In this document: positions 14,901 through 26,600 of the stretch, piece by piece
How positions within the stretch are numbered: position 1 is the first letter of the stretch
Layout: each line of letters opens with the position of its first letter
Assembly: GCA_026261815.1 (NCBI GenBank)
Contig: JAMPIT010000476.1
Span: forward strand, 3,685,501 to 3,749,500
Length of the DNA: 64,000 bases
Direction: 5' to 3'
From: Monarcha castaneiventris obscurior
Taxonomy: Eukaryota > Chordata > Aves > Passeriformes > Monarchidae
Notes under the pieces: model-generated
Database searches by the model: none
What the model saw: only the letters and a program-made list of their open reading frames with translations
Told to the model about the DNA's origin: nothing
Program-made: the position numbers and the translations under genes

Positions 14901-17900
14901 CTAATTAAAATATTCTGCTTTCCTGAAGCCTGTTGAACATATGTCAATTGTGTTTTTAAATGAAAAAAAAGGTCAAAGAAAATTAAATGAGAAAAGTCTG
15001 TTGGAAACTTTAATTTTCTGATTTATGTTTAGATGTTTGGTGCAGTTTGCTTCTCTAAATGCCTTTGTATAATTAAATGATTATGAGTGACTGCTTTGTG
15101 GGTTTTTAAGCTGTATGCATTAAAAATAATTTTCTACTACAAAAATACAGAATTATGCACTCTTACTGAAATAGAAACTGTAATTTAAGATGGCTTGATG
15201 TGGTAATGTGGATATTGTGTCTTTAGATGGAAATCTTAGAAGAATCTGTCTTAATAAAGAGCTGAGGTTTATTTATACGTCCTGATTTTTAACCCTGTTT
15301 CTTTGAACATTAAAAGTTACCATTAATGTCATGGTAGTAACCCCTCCAGAGCTCCTGTAGCTGATGGATTCACTAAGTACAACACCTAGGTTGCCCTTTC
15401 TCGTGAGTGCGGTGTTTATCTGGTTGGTTGTAGCAGTAAAGGAGCCCCAGGCTGCTGTGGTGGTTTTCCTTTTCCATTGCCCGGGGAGGCAGAGCCTGTG
15501 CTGATGGCAGCTCACCCAGCTGTCCTGCAGCTCCTGGGATATCTGGAGGCACACACACTCCCACAGGGGCTGGGAGTGGGCTGTCTAAAGGGGTGGCCCT
15601 GGCCAAAAAGGAAGGTGGAGGGGAGGAGGTCAGGTCGGGGTGAGCTGGCCCTCTCTGTTCTGCTGTTTATTTGGGGCAATATTCCCCCAGGAAACCTGAA
15701 ATGCCCCTTTTAAAATGATTTCTTACCTCTTGCGACTCCTCCACGTGTTTTTTTTTTAAAGCAGCATGTGCTAATGCCCTGGGGCTTTCCATGAGGCCTA
15801 CCAGCATTAACTTAATGTAAATACATGACAGTCTAGGCCTCTCTGTCCAGAAATCCTTCCAAGTTACATCACTGCTAAAGCCTATAACAGCCTCAGAGTC
15901 ATGAGTGCTTTAATCAAAGCAGCTTCTCAGCAGTGGTTATAAACTTGTGCTAGTGGGGTCAGGTAGCTCTCGGCACTGGAAATGATCTTTCTTCTGCTTA
16001 TGTGAAGTGCAGGTGGAGTAGATTAACACCTTTCTACAAGTGTGGGTGTGCTACAGCTGGCTGGCTTCACTTGTAAATCACTGCATGCTGGGTAGAAAAG
16101 CTCTTTTTATAGCCAAAATGGCTGGCAGACCCTGTGCAGGTACAAAAACTGGAAGAATTATTTCAAAAGCTGTGGAAGAACTACTATCTGGATCATATAG
16201 ATCATGAACTTGATGCACACTGCGCAATAATCAGTAAAGCCAGGCTAAACTGCTAAAGGCAAAATTATTAGCATAATCTATTAAACATTTGCCTATTGAA
16301 GGAGATAAAATCTTTGCTAGATTTCATCTTCACTGTTTGATCTTCTAAAAAACCTCCCTGAATATTTTGCAATGCTTTGCAAGTTTATTAGAGGAGCAGA
16401 GCTAGACAGAACATAATTATCTTGATAACTGGTTTTTGTAACTTATCACTTCTACAATTGACTCTAGAAGTCGATTTTTCCCACTCTTCCATACTTAGCA
16501 ATGTAAAACTACCTGGTTTAAATGTCACTGAACTGTTCATCCAGTGTGCTACAATTGCAAAGACAGTACCAGTTTATTGTCCCCTGAGCAATTTTATCCT
16601 AATTTAGCACAAATTGTGCTGCAGGGAAGTAATTGCCGTGCTAAAGTAGCAGCAACAAAAGTTTCTCCAAAGTTGCCCCACTGTAATTTGGTCGGAGGAA
16701 CTGTGAAACTGAGGGCTTTGCTGGGCGCTGATGTTTTCGAGGTGCTTCGGCACGTGTTACCCAGCCTGATTATGAGAAGAATGTGGTGATGTTGGAAGGA
16801 TCTGTAGGGATAGAGGGGAGAGAGCTCTTTAAAGCAGCATCAGGTTACTCCTGCGAGAGTATGAACTCATCCAAAAGAGCTGTGATAGATGTTAATCTGG
16901 AACCAAGGCCATGTACACAATATAAATCTTGAGTTATTTAAAACAAACATCAAACCCTTAAAAATCCTGAAATATGAGAGTGCTAAATATGCTTTAAAAA
17001 AAAAGTCCATATTGAATGTAAAAAATATGGAAGGCAGATAGAAAAGGAAGGAATTTGCAGAGCTACTGAGATAAACATATAAAGAAAATATGTTCTAGGG
17101 AACAAGAGCAGGGTGTCCACCAGCAGAAACTGTTGCAAAGATGCAACTAAAATGAAAAGTAGTGAGAGAGTGAAGAAGGTAATGAGGAATAAACAAGTAA
17201 TTTCTGCACTGGTATCTGAACTGAAATGAGGTTACATGTATTAGTTATAAAATCGTCCTTCATTATCAAAGGATTATTTTAGCAACAGGCAAAGTTAAGA
17301 GTGAAGAAACATGGGTACTCATTCACAGGCTAGGTATTTCTTCCTTTTGAAGTTTTTTCATTAAATGTGGCTCTTTTTGAATTATTATATTTAAAACTAA
17401 GCATGCTTTCTTTGGTAGAGAGTAATTAATAGAAAATATTGATGGTTACTGCTGTTGAGAATTAATGTAATCTGCCATGGTCCTGAAAGACTCATTAATA
17501 ACTGATGGGGTCATGTCTTGGGAATGATAAATCGTTAGAATTGCAAATATCTGAAAACTGCCTTTACAGATTTTGGGAGTTCTCTCCTTGTGAATTTATG
17601 CAGGTAGAGTTAAAGTCCTGTCCTCTTTTTCTCTAACCAAAGGCAAAGCAAATCACTGCATGGCCAGAAGGAAGTAACCCTATGAAATAATTGAATATGG
17701 AACAATTTCTTTAGGGGAGGCGGGAAGGGGCGGGGGGGGAATCTTGTTTTTTTATTTACTCACCTGTTTGATTCTGAGGTGATTACTGGAATCAACGCTT
17801 GCACATGTGGAGTGTGGGAGAAAAAACTATTTGCCCTGGCTGGTGCTGTGTGTGGTGACAGCCCTCATGATGGATGTTGTGGGCACGTTTTGACTTAGCA

Positions 17901-18886
17901 GCCTGAGACTCATGAGATAGGCAAGCCTGAACACAGCACAGGGGTAGCAAATTAGTTCTGTCACGAGATGAATGCCACCTTCCCTCGGGACCTGGCAGAT
18001 GCAGTGGCACTTTGTCATTGCTGATGGATGGCTGGCATTCCTGGTGCTTGTGCAATGCAGTCTCCCAGCTGTTGGTTTGGTGTTGTACCTCAGGCCCAGC
18101 AGCAGCCTGCCAGAGCACGGTGTCAGCACCACGACAGAGCGTCTGCTCTCTGCCGCTGGGCAGGAAGGCAGCGCTCACATCAAGGCTTCCACACGAGTTT
18201 TAGGGCTTGGTTTCTGAGTTGTTTCCCCTTGAGGAGATCACTATCAGTGACTTATAGTGGTGCAGGTTTGTGGAAGAGGAACTGCAGCCTTGTTCCTGGC
18301 CTCAGGCTGTAAAGCCTCAGGGTTTTCTGCTTATGCTCAGATCTGTGCACCTAATGCAGAAATCCAGAGAGAGGACATAGCATTGGAGAGTGTGGTTGGG
18401 AAGGAGGGCTGTAGCTCCTCAGTGGAGGCTTGCCGTGGTTGAAACCTATTATTTTTTTAAACTCCTCAGGGTGGGCCTACCCCATTTCCCAGTTTTGTGA
18501 GGTGCACGTCCTTGCAGTGGGGAGTGGCTCTTAGTCCCTGGATAGTCGTATCACATTTTGAGTAGAGCAAAATCTGCGGTACAGGACTCTTGAGGTAACT
18601 GCCATGGCAATTTTGGAGGGGAAAAATAAAGTTGTAGATAAACCATTCATTGAAAAGCTGTTTTAAGATTCCAGTGGTGGGTAAAGGCTGGCAAATGTGA
18701 AACCTTCAGCTGGTAGAGTTAAGAAAGCAGGATTGATCCAGCTGTGTAAGCACAGGCCCCTGGTCCTACTGAGATGCTCTAGGACCCGCTATGGCATCTA
18801 CTTACCAACAGGAAATGGACAGTGTGTCGGGTGTGCTGGTCCCAGGAGGAGCCCTACACATCCCAAGGGGCACTGCACACTGTGAA

Positions 18887-18947
18887 GTGTTTGTGCAGCT
18901 CAGTCAAGGCAAAGTGTGTGTGCAGCTCAGTCAAGGCAAAGTGTGTA
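18887..18947. repeat. 27-bp tandem duplication, about 2.3 copies
   Basis: Copies at 18887-18913 and 18914-18940 differ at a single base, followed by a partial third copy. The core is GTGCAGCTCAGTCAAGGC. It preserves reading frame in a small plus-strand open frame (repeating VQLSQGKVC), which is expected for a 27-bp unit and is not evidence of coding. Confidence 0.9.
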
Positions 18948-21900
18948 TGCTCATAATGCTGACCAGCTGCAGAGCACTTCAGGATGTCCCATTCCACGTC
19001 ACAGCTTTTGTAAGAACATGCAGACACATGAAAGGCAACAGAAAGGCACTGCCTGGGATCCAGAATATGACACTATCACGCTCTTAGTAATTTACATTCC
19101 TTTCTGAAGAGCCCGTTGCACAATTTGGATGCATTGGCTGAGAGCTTGTTTCTGGTGTGATGAGAATTCACAGTTCTTAGACCCTGTGTACATATGATGT
19201 GTAATATTTCAAAGAGTATTGGACTGCATGATTTGTTTCCTCAATATACAATTTGCTCCTCTTGCATCTTTTTATCTTTCTTTCGATATTGCTTCACCCA
19301 TTTCTTTTCTTTCCTTTTTGAGTAAAAAAAAAAAAAAGTAGAATCTAATCAGACCCTGAGCTGGGTCTGCTGTTTTAAATTTGAATTTTTTAAAGTTTAT
19401 GTTTTCTAAAGCTTTTTTTAAATTTTGAGATTTAAGATTTTAATAGCAAAGCTTCTTAAAATTACTGATAAGTAATTAAATGGGTAATTGTGCCGAGATG
19501 ACCACCTCTGTGGGGCTGCGTTGTAGGAGACTGTAGGTAAACCTGTGTAAGGATGCAGTCTTTGCCCAAAACCAGCTATGGTCTGTAGCCGTGGGTTCCA
19601 GCTAATAAAGCATGTGCAGAGAAATGTTTTTTCTGGAGGACTTCTTCCATTGAAGTCTGCTAATGAACATTAGACCAAACATCAGTTTCTGAAGGGCCCT
19701 GTGATTGCAACAGCACTGTACATTTGGTAATACTTGGAAATGCTGCAGTCATTTCCCTTTCCGGTGAGGTTGTAAGTTCCCAAACATCCTCATCTGACCT
19801 GTAATTGGTGATAAACATCTCTGCTCACCATTTGTTTAGATCACTTGTCTACTGTACCAAGTTCTGTGCAATGGCTCTTTGCTACGCTTCGAGTGAGACC
19901 ACATAGTGTTTATTTCCTGGGACTTGAAAGAAGGAATGTCTAGAGTTAGCATGGAAGTACACAAATAATGAGGAGAACTTGAGAGAAAAGCCTCCTAACA
20001 ACTTATTCTCTGGAATCTTTGGAATGCACAGTGGAGAGACATTTTGTGTTCTCATTTACTACCCATCTGTATCAAAAAAATTAGGCTGTGCTATGCTTAA
20101 AGTTTTATTTTGGGTGACTCTAATGATAAGCAGATTTTTACTTTGTTTTATAGACCTGATCTACAATTTGCATTTTTTATTCTACACTTATCATCTACAC
20201 ACAAAGAGTTGATGTAAAACTCATGGAAATAGCAGTATATCGATAAATTTCACAGCTGTTATGAGGAAAGTAGGCCACCACAGCTCATATTTACAAAGGA
20301 AAACAGATCTAATTGTCAGCTCTTTTAAAAACAAAACAAAACCCCAAAAAACCCTAGGCCATCTGTCCAGTATGGGTTGTTTTTTTAGGGAGCCTCCATA
20401 GGTCAATGGTTTCCAGGGTTAGATACACTTAATTGCTATAGTGGTTTTATTAATCTGCATTTTAATCTTGCCAAACTTACTGTTTGAAGAATCGCCACTT
20501 TGATTTTTTTTTTTATTCTTATTAAATAAATGAGGGAAGAAGGAGAATTCTGCCAATTTAGCTATTTTCAAGTTTTTTATCTTTTTTAACAGTACCCTTT
20601 GAATGATTAATGTGAGCAAATGCCTTTTAGGTTTGTCTGCCAGTGGAAAAGTATACCTGCGCTCATTCAACTGCTGTTAATGAAAATTATAAAAGCAGTG
20701 ATTTGTTATTGCTGCTGCCATTAGTTACTGTTTTATGAATCATATGATCAGGTGAAATACTGTGTTATTGCCCCGCATCTGGTGACATGAAAGAAACGCC
20801 AAGCAAGAGAAAGATCTCTAACAGTTAACAACAGATCTGTTTTGGGAAAAGGGCCATCTTTTTTTCCTGCTGGGGAGTGTGGGATAGACATGGGCAACAG
20901 CAAACCAAGCTCCAAAACCCAACCTTTTCTTTAGTTCTAGAAGGAAATATAAAACTAATAATCCCACCAACAATAAGGGTGGGTAGACTCATGACCTGCT
21001 AGTAAACCCACTAAACATTTCATGCCATAAAAATGTGTTTGCGAGTCCCTCTGTGATTTCCCTAAATATTCTCTGTGAATGGGGATTTTTCTCCTTCTGG
21101 ATAATCTCCTTTCTGCAGGGAGGAAGGGTTTCTCTATCAGCACAGTGTCTGAGCAGCCCTGTGTGTAACCTCTTTGGAAGGCTGTGCATGAGCCTGTTTG
21201 GATATGGAGAGTTATTATTCTTTGTCACCATGAGCCTTTTTCTGCTTGGACACAGACATGAAAGTCTTTTGAATTTCGAATTCCAGCAGAAATGGGAAGA
21301 TTTTCCTTGGTGTGATCCTTGGTTTATTTATTGTGTGTATTTGGGGTTTTTTTTCACTTTTGCTCAGGCTGGCTTTTGTCACAGATTTGCTTCCCTGCAG
21401 GAATTGCTTTTTTTAAGAGATCCTATGATTTTTTTTTTTTTCTTTTCTGTGGCACCTTGCAGGCCTAATCAAACTAAAGTCCAACACCCTGTACACCCAT
21501 CAGAAGTTAACAGCAGGAAAAGCTATAGTGTCCTTAGCTGGATTTCCTGTGGAGTCCTTTCTTGCTGAGTGGTTTTATGAGCTGGATAATCACATATTTG
21601 AACGATAATCCCTTTATATGAGGTCACTGCAAAAGGAAAGGATTATCTCCTATAGTAGCACTCCCTTTTCTTACTACCCTGAAGTTCTGATAAAGCTTTC
21701 TATTCTGGTGGAGGCTATGCTCAGGCTGGCTTTGCATTCTGCTATGGATATACACATGAATCCTATCTTGAATTTAATAAAAAAATGATGGATGAAAAGA
21801 ATTTTTGGAGCTGATAAGTTAAACATGACTGCTTACATCACATGTTGTCATTCCCATGTTGTCACTAGGGTCTTCATAGAGTTGCAATTTACCAAATTAA

Positions 21901-22445
21901 CTTCATACAAAGCCAGACATCACATTATGCATTGGATGTTTGTTGATCAACATACTCATCTGTCATCAATAAATCACTGTCTCTCTCTGCAAGTGTAGCC
22001 TGTGCTGTGCACCACCATAATAGGCCCTAGACAAAGAACTTTTTTTTTTAAAGGATTGAAACTTTACCTTAAAATATAGCCACATGTCGTATTTATTACA
22101 CCACCAAGAGGAACATCTGGAAAGCACTATAATTTCTCCTCACTACAAGATAGTGGAACCCGGTTGTTTGCTGCCTGCACTGAGCTGTGTATCCATGTTT
22201 GCCTTGTAAGGAAAAAGCACAGATATTCACACTGGAAAATGAGGGAGGTTCTCAGTAAGAACAACACTGTGGTTAAACAAGGGGCACAATGAAGCTCTGT
22301 CCTCCCACGGAAAGACTGGGCTTTCCCAATGGAGGTGAGACAATGGAGGTTATCAATTGTCACAAAAATTGCCTCCTTAAACTAGGCAGTCAAGTTACAG
22401 CCTCAAGTAAACTGTTAATAGGCGTGATCTGGCAACATGATTGAA

Positions 22446-22490
22446 GTAACCTCAGTCATGTGACCTCAGTTGCAGTGACCTCATATAAAG
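22446..22490. repeat. Three-fold TGACCTCA-like repeat
   Basis: Related units TAACCTCA, TGACCTCA and TGACCTCA start near 22447, 22461 and 22476, 14-15 bp apart, followed by a TATAAAG string. TGACCT is the nuclear-receptor half-site. It may equally be a degenerate minisatellite. Confidence 0.55.
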
Positions 22491-23480
22491 CCAAATGGAT
22501 CTGGCTGAATGAACACTCCATTTCTCCTGTGAGATCATCCCAGAGGGTCAGTGGGATGCTTATTGGGGTTTGTGGACCTGTCAGAGAATGACTTGTTCTT
22601 TTATTCCTTGGGATAAAGCAGCCTAAGTTGCTAGAAAAGTCTCTGACTTCCTATGGCTTTTGTTATCTACACTGAAGTATGTTAAAAGAATCAAGAGATT
22701 CCAGTTTTAATGAGATTTCAGAAGCTCAGATTAGTCATTGATGTAAACCAGGGTACTGTAATAATTGATTAACAAATCAAGGAGTTTTCTTTGACAGTTT
22801 ATGCATGAGAGAGCCCTGTCTGTGCTGCAGGAGGATGTCCAAGGGTCAGGCTTGTTTGTATCCCATTCTTAGGGAGTCTGAAGGGAAAGTAATGTATTTG
22901 TGTGTCCATACCCAGAAAAACAAGGCAAAATACCAATGAATTTTATCACTGAAGAAAAACCCACTGACACTGGTAATATTTTAGAAGGCACTTGTAGATC
23001 AAGTGCCTTCATAGCATATGTTTTACATCATAATTCAGCATAAACCTGACTCTACACCACATGAATAATATACTCCATAGTTTAAGCCAACTGCTGTATT
23101 TCAAATTTATCTTTTTACTATGAGAGACTATGAGGCTAAAAACAACAGCAAATGTAACAATGCAGATATTTTTTTTGTCCTGTAATGTATAGTCAAATAA
23201 ACATTTATATTCCAGCAGCAAAATACCTTTTTATCTTCTTTTTTTTTTTTTAATACTTAGTTTTCCATAGTTTTTAGGAGTTTTTTTGAGGGGAGAGGAA
23301 AAAAAAACAAGAACTCTTCCTTGGGAAGGGGGAAGATAGTGCCTTGTGAATTCTAACATCAACAGAACAGTTGAACAGGTTAATAATAATATTCCTCTAC
23401 TGCCTGATTTCTCCCGTCTACTTTAAATCTTAAACACCTGTGTGCCAGAAGAAACCTTTTTACATTTTCAGCGATTCTCT

Positions 23481-23678
23481 TTAATTTACCATTGAATTGT
23501 TGCTATTAGTTTGAAGACTGTGTTTGAGCTTTTGGTAGAGCTGCGATTCAAGAAATCGTGGGTAGGAATCTCTTTCCATGTGCCTGTAGATTATTCTCTG
23601 TGCTTCATCAAAGCAGGACTGTGTTGGCTCTTGGATATTCCTTATAATTGCTTTCCTTGCAGGGCTGTCAATGTTTAT
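23481..23678 (-). CDS. RGS13: RGS13 coding exon 4 (terminal)
   Basis: The exon is 198 nt, acceptor TTTGTGTTTCAG, TAA stop at 23483-23481. It encodes INIDSPARKAIIRNIQEP, then CFDEAQRIIYRHMERDSYP, and a C-terminus ending NSNNSMVN. The stop codon overlaps an ATTAAA hexamer. The 3'UTR end is unresolved; other hexamers lie at about 23250 (ATTAAA) and 22600-22605 (AATAAA). Confidence 0.97.
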   Translation of the reverse strand: MNIDSPARKAIIRNIQEPTQSCFDEAQRIIYRHMERDSYPRFLESQLYQKLKHSLQTNSNNSMVN

Positions 23679-26600
23679 CTGAAACACAAATGGAAAAGGC
23701 AGTTTAATCCTGACTATTGTGATTAGTGGAGGTCAAGAGCCGTGCTAAAGTCTCTGTTGCTGGGCCTGTATGCAGAATATGGGCCCAAGGCTCCAAAAGG
23801 GGAGTTTAACAGGATGAGTTGGGTTTGTTCCCACTTCTAGGAAGAATAAGAGAGTGGGGACAATTTAGGCAGAAGTTGTCCTGGGTGCATGGTTTGGATG
23901 GGGAGTGGCTGCAATGGAAGGAGCAGCTGGAAGTTGCTGATATCCAACCCTGCTTTCCTTTGCTAAGAATTGTTCCCAGAGCTAGCGTTAGATTCCAGAA
24001 GAGGAAGCCTGAATTCTGATGAGTCCAAGTGCCTGGAGGTGCACATTACCAGTGGAAAAAAATGACTAAAATTGTTATGACCTGAGACAAAATCAAGATT
24101 ACGTATCAACCTTGTTCAGGAAAAGTTTTAGTTCCTGGAGGTTTCCTGCTGCAATTCACGGTGTGTAGCAGGTAAATTGAAGCTCTGCAGGTGTGTAACA
24201 GCAGAAAGGTCTCATGATCAGCAAAAGCACCAGATAAAAGGAGCCCTTTGATAATCCATCAGCTCATGATGAGTTCCATTGGTTGTTTTCAGCTTGACTT
24301 TGCCTGTTAGTGTTGAGAGGAGACCTTTGATTTGGCTAGTGCTGATGTCTTTCATGGGTTGAGATCTTCCTCTTCCAGAGGAATCATTTGAGTGCCCCAT
24401 TTTAAATGCTGCTGAAATGTCAATGTAACTATGTTGCATATCTTCATGAGCATCTAGTTTTTAGACTGGTGCCTAGTTTTTGTATTAATAATGTACATCA
24501 AGAAAACGTGAAATTGGTGCGTCCAGACAGACAATAGCAAGATTCAAACACACACTATTTTAGAAAAAAATTGCACAACTTATTTATAACTGTCCTGATT
24601 TAAGCCCTTACATTTGATTAATGAATTTGTGGCTGGCAATACGGATATTTCTCTTTTGGAAGCGCAAACGTCTTGCTGAGTTTCCTATAGCTGCACATAC
24701 TAAAAATAAAAGTTGAGAAAAAGGGACAAGAATGCATTGTTGTGCCAATTGGCATTTAAAACCAACAGAGGAAACTTTAAAATTTGCTCAAGTTTTTGAT
24801 TAGAGGGAGTGGTTTAGTCATTTAAAGCAGAAACTGCTCTCAGCCAACATTTGGGAATCCAGCTGATTTGGGCTTGGCTTCTCCTCCAGTGCCAGCAGGG
24901 AGGCTGCATTTTGAGACTCTGTAATAATTTTATTGTTACACATAAACCAGAAAATAATGAAGCATGATTCTTTAGTTATGTCAGCCTGCCAGAGGCAGTG
25001 GCAGTAAAAGCCAGAGTTGGCTTCGTTTTGCAAGGAGAGTAATAAGCAGGAATGTTTAAAAGTCATAGAGCATGTCTGGCTGAGCAGGAATGACTTTTTT
25101 CTATAGCCACTTGTCAGGGGAAAAAAATCAGATATTTTACACACAAATCTGCTGTTTTCCTTAACAAAAAAAAAGCTAATCTGTCTTGGAATCTCTCTTT
25201 TTGCTCATTTTGCAAAGGGGACAGCACTGGGTAGAGTTTTTACTTCGTTCATTTGTATTTACTCTCGCAAACACCAGACTGAGATATAGATATATATATA
25301 TACGCGTGTATATATATATGTATATATATATGTGCGTATATATAGATATATATAGATACATAGCAATGGCATAATCCTGAATCTAGTGAAATGACATAAT
25401 CCAAAATATAGTGAAGTGATATCAATGGCCCCTGGATCTAATGTTAAAAAGAAAAAAAGAATAGAACAGATCCGACAACTTGTTTCTTAACTGAGTTGTG
25501 CATTTTGCTCCTGTTCTTGGTGGATACAGTTGAAAGCTTTGCCTGTAGATGAGATGTGGATTCAAGTATTAAAATTCTGTGTGCAAAAGAGTTTGGGGGG
25601 AGGATGAACAGCAAGTTTTCACTCCTTTTGATACAAGAGGTGCTAGGCATTTGTTGTTGGTCTCCTGCATGACACTTCAGGCATTTCTATAAAATAAAGA
25701 GCTTGTGATATTGTATTCACCTCATTGGGCGCCTGGGGTTGGATGTAACTTGTAAAAAGCTTCCTGGCCATGGAAATCCTTTTCTTCTGTGATGTTATCT
25801 TCTTATAAGCTTCACAGGCAAGCCAGAATTCTATGTTTTCATCACTGTGTTCTGTCTTCAAGTAGGTTTTGTAGATCATAGGCCCATCTGTAAATATTTC
25901 AGAAGCCAAATTTATATTACCTGTCTATATGCATTGCCTTCAGAGTCCTTTGCAGGCAGTAGGGACATTTATAAAGCAGTGTAATTCTTGATTGTACCCC
26001 ATAGGTATTATTGGATTGTGTCAAAATGGGGAAATATTTGCAGTATCTCACCCCTACACTTCAACCTTGCATTTTTCTGCTCATGCAGGGCTCCCTAGTA
26101 AATCTAATCCCAGAGTAAATCTAAGGTAGGCAAATATTTTGCCCACCTTTCCTAAAGAGCTGGTTTAGAGTCTGTGGCTTTTTATGTGAATACGCTTTTC
26201 CATATTTGAATGTCATGAGGCTTTTAAATGAATTAAAATTCAACAAGTAGCGTTTTGAAGTGCAGTGAAGGAGGCATTTTAAGAAGGGCAGCATTCTGAG
26301 TACTGCTGGGAGCTACAAGTGTTTTATTTAAAGCAAACTTTCTTGCTGGTGCAGCATTCTGGCCTTTCATTTTTTGGAAGATGTTGAGCACTGCCTGTCA
26401 TCTGGCAGGGGTGGTGATCACATGTGTGCCTGCTGCTTCTGCTGTAATTTGGTCACTTTGAGCAGTTCTCTGTTGGGGAGTTTCTCCCTGTGCTGTAACA
26501 TACTTGGTTGTTTCCTGTTTAAGATTTTAATGGCAAAATCTTTAGAATTACAAATGTTGTCTGTTAATCTTCTTGCTCTTTGTAATTTTTCTGCAGTTTG

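Larger units (their letters stand above)
1..22440. other. Intergenic DNA downstream of RGS13
   Basis: I find no coding exon here. The longest openings (for example 21035-21568 on the plus strand, 17792-18178 on the minus strand) match no family I know and look like chance frames. The region holds A/C-rich low-complexity DNA (260-446), a TTAG/TTAA run (4866-4891), a CTCF-like motif (8970-8984), a 27-bp tandem duplication (18887-18947) and several poly-A or poly-T tracts (near 12808, 19325, 20505, 21429). RGS2, expected next in the conserved cluster, is not in the window. Confidence 0.7.
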
